From Bradyrhizobium elkanii USDA 76 (lineage in GTDB: Bacteria > Pseudomonadota > Alphaproteobacteria > Rhizobiales > Xanthobacteraceae): a DNA stretch of 64,000 nt. The notes under the pieces were generated by a model. The model had not been told where the DNA came from. It ran no database searches and worked only from the letters and a program-made list of their open reading frames with translations. The position numbers were made by a program, and so were the translations under genes. The stretch is taken from positions 7,060,001 to 7,124,000 of the forward strand of contig NZ_CP066356.1 in NCBI RefSeq assembly GCF_023278185.1, read 5' to 3'. This document shows positions 19,959 through 28,708 of this stretch, piece after piece (within the stretch, counting starts at the first letter, position 1; every line of letters starts with the position of its first letter).

Positions 19959-21557
19959 TCAGCCGCTATTCTCAGCTGGCAGGTTTTTTTGAGCGGTGCA
20001 GTTGAACGGCAACAGATCTTCGATATCGGCGTCTGGCGCGCGCTGGGGCAATTCGGTGAGCGCGTGACGTAGCCATGCATAGGGATCGACGCCGCATGCC
20101 CGGCATGTCAGCACCAAACTGTAGATCACGGCGCTTGCCTTGGCGCCGGCAACGGTGTCGCTGAACAGCCAACTTTTTCGTCCGGTGCAAAACGGCCTGA
20201 TGTCGCGCTCCAGAACATTGTTATCGATCGGGGCGAGACCGTCACTGGTGTAACGGGTCAGATAATCCCATTGGTTGCGCGCATAGGCGATCGCCTTGCC
20301 GGTCAAGCTTTCGGGGAGGACCTTCGGCGCCTGGTCGTCGAGCCAGGTCCGGAAGGCGGCCAATACCGGCAGGCTATGCTGCTGGCGCAGCCGCAAGGTG
20401 TATGCGGCGCGCGTTTCGTCGTCGGGCGGCGTCTGGCGCGCCACCCTCTCGACCTCATACAACGCCTCGAAGAACTTGAGCGCCTGCAATGGCGGACCGC
20501 CGGGCGTCTTCCTGGCCTTGAGCGCATCGGTAAATTTCCTGCGCGCATGCGCCATACAGCCAAGATGGGTCGCGCCTGTCAGCGTGCCCCAGGCGTCATA
20601 GCCGTCGCTCATCAACAAGCCACGATAGCCGGCCAGGAAGGCCTGAGGATGTTCCTGGCCGCGACCGGGCTGGTAATCGAACAGCACGACCGGCTGCGCG
20701 CAGTCCTGGCCGCTGCGATAGGCCCACATGAAGGATTTGGCCTGCGCATCCCGGCCGTCCTCTTTCAGAACCTGGACCCAGGTTTCGTCGCCGTGGACCA
20801 GGGGCTGCGACCTGAGCTTTTGCTGTAGCGCGTCATAGACCCGATGCAGATGCAACTCGCTCGCCCGGATCACCCAGTTGCCCAGCGTCCCGCGGCTGAT
20901 GCTGACGTCGGCGCGCCCCAGCGCGTCCGCCACACGGTACAGCGGCGTGCCGTCGACGTATTTGTTGGCGAGCACCAGCGCCAGCGTCGATGGCGTGGCG
21001 ACGCTACCCGGCAGCGGCTGCGCCGGCATCGGCGCGGTCACGATCGGGGTGTTCAGCGCGGTGCGCTCGCAGTGACGGCAGGCATATTTGAACCGCACAT
21101 GTTGCAGCACTGACGCCTTCACCTCGACGTGCAACTGCTCGGTGACGGTCTCGCCCATCCGATGCATCCGATTGCGGCAGCACGGACAGTCCTTTTGATC
21201 CTCACCCAGATCATGTTCGACGCGTTGGCGCGGCAGATCGTCAGGCAGCGGCTTGCGGCCGCGTGTCTTCGGTGCCGGCTTTGGAGCCTCCGGCAATCCC
21301 GTGTCCGGCACGGCGACCGCCTCGACATCGTCGTCGTCCCGGCTTTCAGCGGCGGCCTGCTCGGCTTCGTTGAAGATGCGCTCCTTGAGCTTTTCGCTCT
21401 TCGGCGCGTAGCGGCGCAAGCGCTCCAGGCGCAACTGCTCCTCAAGATGCAGGACGCGTTGCGCGAGTTTCTCGTTCTCCGCCTTCAGCGCCGCGAGCTC
21501 GGCCGCGTGCGCCGCGATCAAGGCTTCCAGCTCGTGCGTCGTGGGCCTGCGACTCAT
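19959..21557 (-). CDS. tnpC: IS66 transposase TnpC
   Basis: A 532-residue DDE transposase. The N-terminus is a leucine-zipper coiled coil (residues about 8-60), followed by an acidic linker and a zinc-finger region (CPCCRNRMHRMG and CRHC). The catalytic domain shows HGDETWVQV (first Asp), LMSDGYDAW (second Asp) and DNNVLERDIRP (Glu). The IS66 C-terminal domain ends the protein. It is the last gene of the element. Confidence 0.95.
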   Translation of the reverse strand: MSRRPTTHELEALIAAHAAELAALKAENEKLAQRVLHLEEQLRLERLRRYAPKSEKLKERIFNEAEQAAAESRDDDDVEAVAVPDTGLPEAPKPAPKTRGRKPLPDDLPRQRVEHDLGEDQKDCPCCRNRMHRMGETVTEQLHVEVKASVLQHVRFKYACRHCERTALNTPIVTAPMPAQPLPGSVATPSTLALVLANKYVDGTPLYRVADALGRADVSISRGTLGNWVIRASELHLHRVYDALQQKLRSQPLVHGDETWVQVLKEDGRDAQAKSFMWAYRSGQDCAQPVVLFDYQPGRGQEHPQAFLAGYRGLLMSDGYDAWGTLTGATHLGCMAHARRKFTDALKARKTPGGPPLQALKFFEALYEVERVARQTPPDDETRAAYTLRLRQQHSLPVLAAFRTWLDDQAPKVLPESLTGKAIAYARNQWDYLTRYTSDGLAPIDNNVLERDIRPFCTGRKSWLFSDTVAGAKASAVIYSLVLTCRACGVDPYAWLRHALTELPQRAPDADIEDLLPFNCTAQKNLPAENSG

Positions 21558-21657
21558 CGTAGTCTTGAATCGAAGTCATGCCGCCGCGTCAACCGAGTTC
21601 CATGCGGTGGCCGGCGTCATCCGATAGCGCTGATGACGCCGCCCGCATCGAACACGC

Positions 21658-22011
21658 TCAGCCCACGCTGTGATATTGCCGCACCGGATGACGACGCACC
21701 GCCGCGATGTTGATGCCGTCAAGCAGCCAGTGCAGCTCCTCCGTCGTCAGCGTCAGCACCGCCTCCTGACTTCGGGGCCAGTGGAATCTGTCGGCCTCCA
21801 GCCGCTTCAGCAGCATCCAAAATCCTGACCGGTCATAAATCAGCAGCTTGATCCGGTCGCGGCGACGATTGCAGAACGCGAACACCGCGCGCTGGAACGG
21901 ATCCAGCCCCATCGACTGCTCGACCACGATCGCCAGGCTGTTGATGCCCGCCCGGAAGTCAATCGGTTCGCGGTGAAGGTAGACCCGAAGATCAGACGCC
22001 AGCCGGAACAT
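21658..22011 (-). CDS. tnpB: IS66 accessory protein TnpB
   Basis: A 117-residue protein of the IS66 Orf2 family with the signature VYLHREPIDFRAGINSLA and then FAFCNRRRDRIKLLIYDRSGFWMLLKRLE. The ATG at 22011 opens the conserved domain, though the frame is open to 22032. It is required with TnpA and TnpC for IS66 transposition. Its start overlaps the end of tnpA. Confidence 0.93.
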   Translation of the reverse strand: MFRLASDLRVYLHREPIDFRAGINSLAIVVEQSMGLDPFQRAVFAFCNRRRDRIKLLIYDRSGFWMLLKRLEADRFHWPRSQEAVLTLTTEELHWLLDGINIAAVRRHPVRQYHSVG

Positions 22012-22432
22012 CGCAACGCCCCAGCGCTTCAATCACCGCCGACAGCAACTGCGCGTCGCCGCCTTCCAGCGAAAGCGTCACGCCGTTGGGCATCGATGCC
22101 GTCAGCCGCCCTGCACAGGATCGCTCCGTCGCGCAAACCGCGATCGCGCCAGCAGATCGAGTTGGCGACGGCGACGGCGCGCGAACCGGAACAAAGGCTG
22201 GCGCAATCGGCGCCTCCGGCTGGCCATCCCCGTTCTGACGTTGTCGCTTGGCCACCCATTTGCGCAGCAGGTTCGCGTTCACGCCGTGTTGCAACGCCAG
22301 CCCCGCCAGCGACACGCCAGGCTGCAGACAGGCCTCGACCAGCCGCTGTTTGCTGGCCGGATCATAGCGACGCCGCCCATTGCGCAACACGCCGACCGTC
22401 TCAAGTCTCAAAAGTTCTTCTGGAGTGATCAT
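21992..22432 (-). CDS. tnpA: IS66 accessory protein TnpA (helix-turn-helix)
   Basis: A 146-residue protein. The N-terminal part has the transposase HTH pattern RYDPASKQRLVEACLQPGVSLAGLALQHGVNANLLRKWV, then a variable, proline-rich linker and a short C-terminal domain. It is the first gene of the element, starting 83 bases from the right end. Confidence 0.92.
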   Translation of the reverse strand: MITPEELLRLETVGVLRNGRRRYDPASKQRLVEACLQPGVSLAGLALQHGVNANLLRKWVAKRQRQNGDGQPEAPIAPAFVPVRAPSPSPTRSAGAIAVCATERSCAGRLTASMPNGVTLSLEGGDAQLLSAVIEALGRCDVPAGV

Positions 22433-22515
22433 CGATGGTGTCCACCTCGTTCATGGTGGACACCTCATCCCATCCCCGCGCTCAACTGCATAGGTGCGTA
22501 GAAAGGAGCGCTTAC

Positions 22516-22523
22516 GTTCATCC
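22516..22523 (+). repeat. IS66 target site duplication, right copy
   Basis: An exact repeat of GTTCATCC directly after the IS66 right end. The next base restores the reading frame of the peptidase. Confidence 0.95.
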
Positions 22524-23391
22524 GATGGGGTTCATCGAGCGCCTGCCGTTCAAAGTCGAGGGCAACAGGGCATTCGGCCCCGGCATTTATGACATGAAGG
22601 GTGGTGCCTATCTCGCGTATCACGCGTTCCGGCAGGTTTGCGCCGATGATGTCCGCCCTCCGCTCGGCGTCACCCAACTTTACGTATCGGACGAAGAAAT
22701 CGGTAGCCCGACCTCGCGGGCATTGATCGAGGCCGAGGGCCGCAAGGCCAAGTATGTGCTGGTGACCGAACCCGCGCGCGAGGGCGGCAAGATCGTCACC
22801 GGACGCAAAGGCGTTGCGCGCTTTGAGGTCTTCGTCAAGGGCACGCCGGCCCACGCCGGTGCGCGCCCCGAAGATGGCTGCAGCGCGATCCGGGAACTTG
22901 GCAATGTGATCCAGACACTGGAGGCGATGAACGATTTTAAGCGTGGCGTCACCGTCAATGTCGGCGTCGTCCGTGGCGGCAGCAAGTCCAACGTGATCGC
23001 CGAGGAAGCCTATGCGGAAGTCGATATGCGGGTGCCGACCATGGCTGACGCCGACGAGTTGGTTCCGAAGATCCTCGGCGTCACCTCACGTACCCATGGT
23101 GTCACCGTGAAGGTTATCGGCGGATTGAACCGGCCACCGTACGAAAAGCGCAACGCCGGCGCCGCACTTTACGAACACGCCAGAAGCCTTGCTGCCGAGC
23201 TCGGCTTCAAGCTGCTCGATGTATTCAGCGGTGGCGGCTCTGACGGCAATTTCACCGCGCCGCATACCGCAACCCTCGACGGTCTCGGCGTCGACGGCAA
23301 GGGCGCCCATACGCATTATGAGCAACTCTACATTTCGTCGATCGAGCCGCGCGCCCGGCTCCTCTATCGCCTCTATCAGACGCTGCAATGA

Positions 23392-24359
23392 TCTTCGCTC
23401 CAGTGGAGCCGACGACCGCGACGTGCACCAGATGACGGCACGCTCGCACAATCGCGCGGCTCGCTCGAACGGCGCAAAGGGGTCAGCTACCATCAGGCCG
23501 GCTTGTCGAACACAATCGTCGGATCTCGCCCTGGGCTTGCCGCGTCAGCGCCCGACAGATGCGCAGTGAAGCATTCAATAAGGCACAGCGGACGTTACAT
23601 CCGCTATGGCTGCGAAGACGACGGATGCCCGATCGCGAACGCGCGGGCTTTTCGACAACAGCCTCGTCGCTTGCGAACCTCGTCTCAAGCGACTTTCTGA
23701 CGCAGACCCTGGCGCAGAATTGCGGTCGACACGACACCGCTTGGCAGCGCCTTACCGGCAAACCTGAGAGCTTTGGCATGCTCCGCGGGTTGCCCAAAAG
23801 AGCTTGAATCGCACGTAACGTTAAGTTGTACGATCCCTAAATCGCCGCGTGTCTCGTCTGCCGTCAGAATCGTGAAGGATTACGAATGTCTCACCTCGTC
23901 AGAACATACGCTGAGTGTTGGTCATGATCCTCATTCCCGCCAGCAAATCGGTCGAGATGCTATGCAGCGAGTCTTGATCGCAGTACCGCGGCTCGCAGGT
24001 AGTTGTGAACGCCCCGGCATTCCAGAACCAATACTGTGCGGCTGCCCCAAAGCGAGGCGCCAGCGAGACGGTGATGCCGGAAGGGATCGGCGTACACCTC
24101 GATCCCGAGCCCTCGCAGGGCGCCGCCGCTTCCCGCATTTGCAACCGAACGGCAAGACGACCGCACCGAACTCACCTCGGAGAGCCAGCATTTGGTTCGA
24201 TTCACACCACTTTCCCGATGCTGGTGGAAGCTTATCCTCGCGCAAGTGTGCGACGGCCCATGCGACTGCGTATCTTTTCAAGAAACTTGAGCTGCAAGTG
24301 TCGCTCGGCGTGACTGGCGCGGCATCGGAAGAGATGGCGCGATATCGCGGAGCAGCAAG
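23392..24359. other. no supported gene
   Basis: Overlapping ORFs of up to 196 codons occur on both strands, but none shows a motif or a good start. The frames look like decayed sequence. Confidence 0.45.
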
Positions 24360-24587
24360 TTGAAAGAGCCGGACGGCGTCAGGAAGGTCCTGCTGATCGA
24401 CCACATTGAAGGCCAATGCCGAGCCATTGTCGGCTTCAAAGATGGAGATCCAAGGTCGGCATATATGTGCGGCGAGCCTGTATGTCAAAGACCAGGCAAG
24501 AAACAGTCGTCATGGTGCACCTATCACTACGGGCAGATGCACACGACTGCTTCCGAGCAAAACAGAGCAAGTGGATCAAGTGCCTGA
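24360..24587 (+). CDS. small cysteine-containing protein, GcrA-like pattern
   Basis: A 75-residue ORF with a TTG start and GGAG seven bases upstream. The spacing of GQCRAIVG ... YMCGEPVC ... WCTYHYGQMH resembles the C-terminal cysteine/histidine motif of GcrA-type regulators and related short alphaproteobacterial proteins. The N-terminal helix-turn-helix of GcrA is absent, so at most this is a stand-alone copy of the C-terminal motif. Function unknown. Confidence 0.45.
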   Translation: MKEPDGVRKVLLIDHIEGQCRAIVGFKDGDPRSAYMCGEPVCQRPGKKQSSWCTYHYGQMHTTASEQNRASGSSA

Positions 24588-24773
24588 TACCTCGAACAGT
24601 GTCGATCGTTCGCTCCCCATGACAGCCATCAAGAACCGCTCCGTCCTGCTCGGGCCGCGGGATCGTAACCTGGGTAATGGGTACCCGAAGCACTCAATCG
24701 AGGTCTGGCGAAGTAGATCCGAACTCCGGCTGAACTACATCGGAACCAGCGTCTCTTGCGAAGCTCACGGAGG

Positions 24774-26315
24774 ATGAGTTTGGATCTCTGCACATTGATT
24801 GAGCGCAACGCTGCGTATGCCCCCGACAAAGCCGCGCTCCGTTTCGAGGGACACGCTCTGAGCTACTCGGGCTTCAATCGACGGATCGGGCGTGTCTCTT
24901 ACGCCCTCAAGCGCCAACTCGGCATCAAGAGGGGTGACCGGATCGCGATCCTCAGCCTCAACCGGCCTGATTATCTGACATTGCTCTATGCCTGCGCGCG
25001 GCTCGGCGCAATCCTCGTTCCATTGAATTGGCGCCTTGCGGCCGCAGAGCAGCTTTTCATTCTTTCCGACTCCGGAGCAAAAGTGCTCGTGCTTGAACAG
25101 GCATTTAACGCCGTCTTGCCGGCTCTGACGCGGCAACTTCCCGATACCTGCCTCGTCGGCCTGGACTTCGCGCCGCCCGGCGGAAGCAAGTTGGACGACG
25201 TTCTGGACGAATGCTGTGGTGACGAACCCACTCCAGATGCGGATCTGTCCTGCCCGGTTCTGATCGTCTATACTTCTGGCACGACAGGGCGACCTAAAGG
25301 CGCTGTGCTGCGTCAGGACGCGTTGCTGTGGAACGGGGTTATGAGTCAGCACATGCATGACCTAACCTCGACTGATCACGCCCTGACTGTTTTGCCGCTC
25401 TTCCACGTCGGCGGCCTCAATATCCAAACGACGCCCGGTTTGCATCATGGCGCGACGGTAACTATCCAAAGCCGCTTTTCGCCAGAGGCAACGTTTGATG
25501 CATTCGAGCATGACCGACCCACACTTGCAGCCCTGGTCCCTGCCATGATGCAAGCGCTCACGGACCATCCGCGATGGGCAAGCGCGGATTTATCCGCGCT
25601 CAAAGCAATCTGTACCGGATCGACGATGGTACCTCAGCGCCTTGTCGAGCGCTTTGCGAGGCGCGGAGTGCCAGTCTTACAGGTTTATGGTGCGACCGAG
25701 ACCTCTCCCATCGCGGTCTATACCAAGCTCGGCGCAGATCTCGCACCTGACGGCGCAAGCGGCCTGCCTGGCCTTTGCTGCGAAGCAGCCATCATCGATG
25801 ATGTGGGCACCAAGTTGCCGCCCGGGACCCCAGGCGAGATCGTAATACGTGGACCCAACGTCTTCTGCGGATATTGGGGCGATCAACAGGCAACGCGTGA
25901 GGCCTTTAGTGATGGTTGGTATCGCACTGGTGACATCGGCCGCTGCGATGCCGACGGATATTTTTGGGTCCGTGACCGCAAGAAGAACCTGATTATCTCC
26001 GGCGGAGAGAATATCTATCCGGCGGAAGTGGAACGTGTGCTCATGGGCCATCCGGATGTCGCCGAATGCGCCGTCGTCGGTCGACGGGACCCACGCTGGG
26101 ATGAAGTCCCGATCGCCTATGTGGTCAGGCGACCCGGGTCCCGGATCGCAGCCGAAGCGCTGCTGACGCATGTTCAATCGCAGCTCGCCCGTTTTAAGGT
26201 ACCGCGCGAAATCATATTTACGCACGAACTGCCAAAAACGGCGTTGGGCAAGGTCCAGCATTTCATGCTGAAGGAGCTCGATACGCAGTCAAGCCCGGAA
26301 GGAGACAGCGATTGA
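24774..26315 (+). CDS. acyl-CoA synthetase / AMP-dependent ligase
   Basis: A 513-residue class I adenylate-forming enzyme that activates a carboxylic acid as acyl-AMP and usually passes it to CoA. All core motifs are present: YTSGTTGRPKG (phosphate loop), VYGATETSP, GWYRTGDIGR, the hinge RDRKKNLIISGGENIYPAEVE, and the catalytic lysine in LPKTALGKVQ. The closest plan is a fatty- or aryl-acyl-CoA ligase; the acid is not predictable. The ATG at 24774 abuts GGAGG with no spacing, and a TTG at 24756 is an alternative start with a better distance to GGAAC, so the N-terminus is uncertain by six residues. The ATP-grasp gene follows about 170 bases later on the same strand. Confidence 0.9.
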   Translation: MSLDLCTLIERNAAYAPDKAALRFEGHALSYSGFNRRIGRVSYALKRQLGIKRGDRIAILSLNRPDYLTLLYACARLGAILVPLNWRLAAAEQLFILSDSGAKVLVLEQAFNAVLPALTRQLPDTCLVGLDFAPPGGSKLDDVLDECCGDEPTPDADLSCPVLIVYTSGTTGRPKGAVLRQDALLWNGVMSQHMHDLTSTDHALTVLPLFHVGGLNIQTTPGLHHGATVTIQSRFSPEATFDAFEHDRPTLAALVPAMMQALTDHPRWASADLSALKAICTGSTMVPQRLVERFARRGVPVLQVYGATETSPIAVYTKLGADLAPDGASGLPGLCCEAAIIDDVGTKLPPGTPGEIVIRGPNVFCGYWGDQQATREAFSDGWYRTGDIGRCDADGYFWVRDRKKNLIISGGENIYPAEVERVLMGHPDVAECAVVGRRDPRWDEVPIAYVVRRPGSRIAAEALLTHVQSQLARFKVPREIIFTHELPKTALGKVQHFMLKELDTQSSPEGDSD

Positions 26316-26481
26316 GAACCGCGGATTGGTTGGCCGTAGTTCCCGACTACACCACAGGAGATATCGAGGCAGCGCAACACCGCCTTCCGGTCGGTACCTC
26401 CATACGATGCGTCGCGGCGAACTCATCGTCGCTGGCATGGTGGTCTATGCTTAATCACGCCAGGCGTCTGGGAGATTGTCG

Positions 26482-27801
26482 TTGCCTCGGATCTTAATCA
26501 TGAATGCCGGGACAGCTCAAATGTCCGGTGGCGATCTAACAGCAACTCAACTGTCCCTTTCCGCCAACTCCGCATGCCGGTCTGCCTGGTTTGCACAGGA
26601 GGGTGACCTAATAGTCTCTCCGGTAGCAATCCCGGCAGACCTGCTATCCTTCATCGGCGCGACGCTCAATTTCGATGCCTCGAGTCTCTCGACGCTTGTG
26701 CCTGACGACGCCCGTGAATCGCTGATTCTCAACGATTGCACCCTGCTATCCAATGCTTTCGTCGAGCGACTCAACAGCCATATTCGCCAGAAATCAACTT
26801 GGAGAATATCTGCCTGCTACTCTAGTGAAGGCGTAGCGCGCTTGGCGGAGCTGCTTGGCATCCCGCAGAGCGGGGACGAATTCGCTTTGCAGCGAGGGCC
26901 GGATCTCTTGAACCGCAAGAGCCACTTCCGTCAATTGGCGACAAGTGTCGCGCTCCCACTGCCCAGTGGATGCGCGACCACAAACCCAAACGAACTATTC
27001 AGGGCGGTCACCTCCTTAAGGTCAGAGACCGGCAACGTGATCGTCAAGTTGGATAATGGAGCGGGCGGAGTCGGCAATGTTATCCTGACCGGCAACGAAA
27101 GTGGAGCACTTCCTGGGGCGAGAGATACCCGAACGGTTGCTTGGCCATCGTTTGATCCTCAAGCACTTTGGTCTGAGATGATCACAGCATCCTGCAAGAC
27201 ATTGGTCATTGAATCGTACCACTTGGCTCGCGCTCCGTTCTATCTTGAGTATGAGATAGAGGAGGATGGTTCCATCGTTTTCATCAACAGTGGAAGCATC
27301 CGTCTACGTCGCAGCGAAGACCGATCCGAACGAGCGCTCATCTGGACAGGGCTCGAGCTTCCAAGCGACCTGACGAATGAGCAATGGTTGGCTGCACAGG
27401 CGCACGCCTACCGATTTGTCGAGCTGGCGCGAACCTTGGGGTATCGCGGAATGATCAACATTGATGGCATTTTCGCGAGCGACGGCCGGCTTTTCTTTAA
27501 CGAAGCGAACGGCCGGTGGGGCGGAGGGTCAGTGTTACATAGTATTGCCGTCCGGCTGCTGGGCATCGATTATTCCAGTCGCCACGTCATTTCTTCCGTA
27601 AGAAACGTTCCATTATGTTCTCTCCAGGCCGCGCTTGATCGCTTCGTCAGGTATGGATTTCTATTCGATGGCACACGCAAGGAGGGCGTGATCCCGCTTG
27701 CCGTCGATCAAGAGGCAGGCACCGTGGAGTGCCTGGTGATCGCGCGCGATAGGTCAACTGCCCGCGATCTGCAGCACCGGTTATTGGCAATGGCCAACTG
27801 A
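26482..27801 (+). CDS. ATP-grasp ligase-like protein
   Basis: A 439-residue protein with an N-terminal Rossmann-like pre-ATP-grasp region (PRILIMNAG) and a C-terminal ATP-grasp domain. ATP-site features are VIVKLDNGAGGVGNVIL (glycine-rich loop), FYLEYEIEEDGSIVFINSG, and the metal-binding end GMINIDGIFASDGRLFFNEANGRWGGGS. ATP-grasp enzymes of this layout join a carboxylate to an amine, as in PGM1-type peptide ligation. A TTG at 26482 with GGGAG upstream is the likely start; the first in-frame ATG (26500) would remove the first beta strand. It follows the acyl-CoA ligase, separated by an overlapping short ORF (26312-26497), and the two may act in one pathway. Confidence 0.8.
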   Translation: MPRILIMNAGTAQMSGGDLTATQLSLSANSACRSAWFAQEGDLIVSPVAIPADLLSFIGATLNFDASSLSTLVPDDARESLILNDCTLLSNAFVERLNSHIRQKSTWRISACYSSEGVARLAELLGIPQSGDEFALQRGPDLLNRKSHFRQLATSVALPLPSGCATTNPNELFRAVTSLRSETGNVIVKLDNGAGGVGNVILTGNESGALPGARDTRTVAWPSFDPQALWSEMITASCKTLVIESYHLARAPFYLEYEIEEDGSIVFINSGSIRLRRSEDRSERALIWTGLELPSDLTNEQWLAAQAHAYRFVELARTLGYRGMINIDGIFASDGRLFFNEANGRWGGGSVLHSIAVRLLGIDYSSRHVISSVRNVPLCSLQAALDRFVRYGFLFDGTRKEGVIPLAVDQEAGTVECLVIARDRSTARDLQHRLLAMAN

Positions 27802-28007
27802 AATCACAGACCTCTTAAACTCCTCCATTCGTTCGAAGCCCCCCCGTATCCGAAACCTGTGCTTGACACCCGCTGCTGGGAACGTCAGGGGAGTGGTTGC
27901 CTTTTTCGCTCGAAGTAGACCAACCGTGAACTTCCGAATTAGGCAGCGTCTGCCAGAAGCTGGCCCGCGTCCTCAACCCGTTCGAAAGCCGTTTCCGCTA
28001 ACGGTCC

Positions 28008-28685
28008 TCACAGGCCGTCAGCAGTGTTTTCGATGATCCGGCGATTCGCGCCGCCGCGTTTTGAACAGAAGTACACCAGCGATCGGCGCTCGCCAGCGTG
28101 CACAGGCTTCACCTCATGTCGGATCCTACATGTGGTGACAACCACGGCCCCAAACGGCGGTCGAAATACCTGCTGTTCGTACGCGTTCGGATAGACCACG
28201 AACTCACCCCCCTCAAAATCCCTCGCGAGTTGCACAATCACGGAGTACTCGAAGTCAGGGTCGCTCTCAGCGTCTAAGTGGATGCCAACGAACGAACCGG
28301 GAGGCAATCGATGCATTTGGCATCGGCGAATCACGTAATCTGACGATGCCCCCAAGATCTTCTTCAGCGCAAAGCTGCGGTCTTTCCTCTCAAGCAATTC
28401 GATGATCTGCCCCGGAGCTTTGCCATGCACATTGGTCGGAGGGCGGCCCGGCGGATCTACCCTCACCCGCTTCACGAAGACATTGTGCGAGTCGCCGGCA
28501 TCTCCCACCCGCACCTCTTCTTCGGGAATCTCCATCTGGAGCTGATCGATCCTCGCCAAATCATCTTGGGTGAACAATGTCTGAGGGGCGATTACGACCG
28601 TACCCTTCACCAATAGCTCTATACGGTATTTGGTGAGAGCCTCTTCTGAAAGCAGACGAGATCTATCGTTCATTGCGCGCGCCAT
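28008..28685 (-). CDS. 2-oxoglutarate/Fe(II)-dependent oxygenase (PKHD/prolyl 4-hydroxylase type)
   Basis: A 225-residue protein with a double-stranded beta-helix oxygenase core. The iron ligands are His136 and Asp138 (GIHLDAESD) and His190 (RIRHEVKPV), and Arg200 (GERRSLVYF) would bind 2-oxoglutarate. The strand EGGEFVVYPN between them is typical. Such enzymes hydroxylate a protein or small-molecule substrate using O2. The gene starts 23 bases after the end of the oxidase-GFA fusion gene on the same strand, so both are likely one transcript. Confidence 0.87.
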   Translation of the reverse strand: MARAMNDRSRLLSEEALTKYRIELLVKGTVVIAPQTLFTQDDLARIDQLQMEIPEEEVRVGDAGDSHNVFVKRVRVDPPGRPPTNVHGKAPGQIIELLERKDRSFALKKILGASSDYVIRRCQMHRLPPGSFVGIHLDAESDPDFEYSVIVQLARDFEGGEFVVYPNAYEQQVFRPPFGAVVVTTCRIRHEVKPVHAGERRSLVYFCSKRGGANRRIIENTADGL

Positions 28686-28708
28686 GCGACTTCACTCCAA
28701 GTTTGATC

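Larger units (their letters stand above)
19847..22515 (-). mobile_element. complete IS66-family insertion sequence, 2669 bp
   Basis: The element begins with GTAAGCGCG and ends with the inverse CGCTTAC, giving terminal inverted repeats starting GTAAGCGC. It is flanked by exact 8-bp direct repeats (GTTCATCC), the duplication length typical of IS66. It carries the standard three genes tnpA, tnpB and tnpC, all intact, on the minus strand, opposite to the gene it interrupts. Complete ends, genes and duplication indicate a recent and possibly still active insertion. Confidence 0.95.
19590..23391 (+). pseudogene. M20 family metallopeptidase (carboxypeptidase G2 type), interrupted by IS66
   Basis: The gene is in two parts, 19590-19846 and 22524-23391, which rejoin in frame into a protein of about 374 residues when the IS and one copy of the 8-bp duplication are removed. 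The first part ends in LSHLDTVHP, carrying the zinc-ligand His and Asp. The second begins with MGF and continues with GPGIYDMKGG (bridging Asp), SDEEIGS (catalytic Glu and zinc-ligand Glu), the dimerisation motif GTPAHAGARPEDG, and the C-terminal GGGSDGNF and ligand His. Family members remove C-terminal glutamate or act on N-acyl amino acids. All catalytic residues are intact, so the insertion is probably recent. The first fragment would end as an 86-residue peptide. Confidence 0.92.

Noticed and set aside
20271..20828. 185-codon ORF opposite tnpC
   Set aside because: Antisense shadow of the IS66 transposase.
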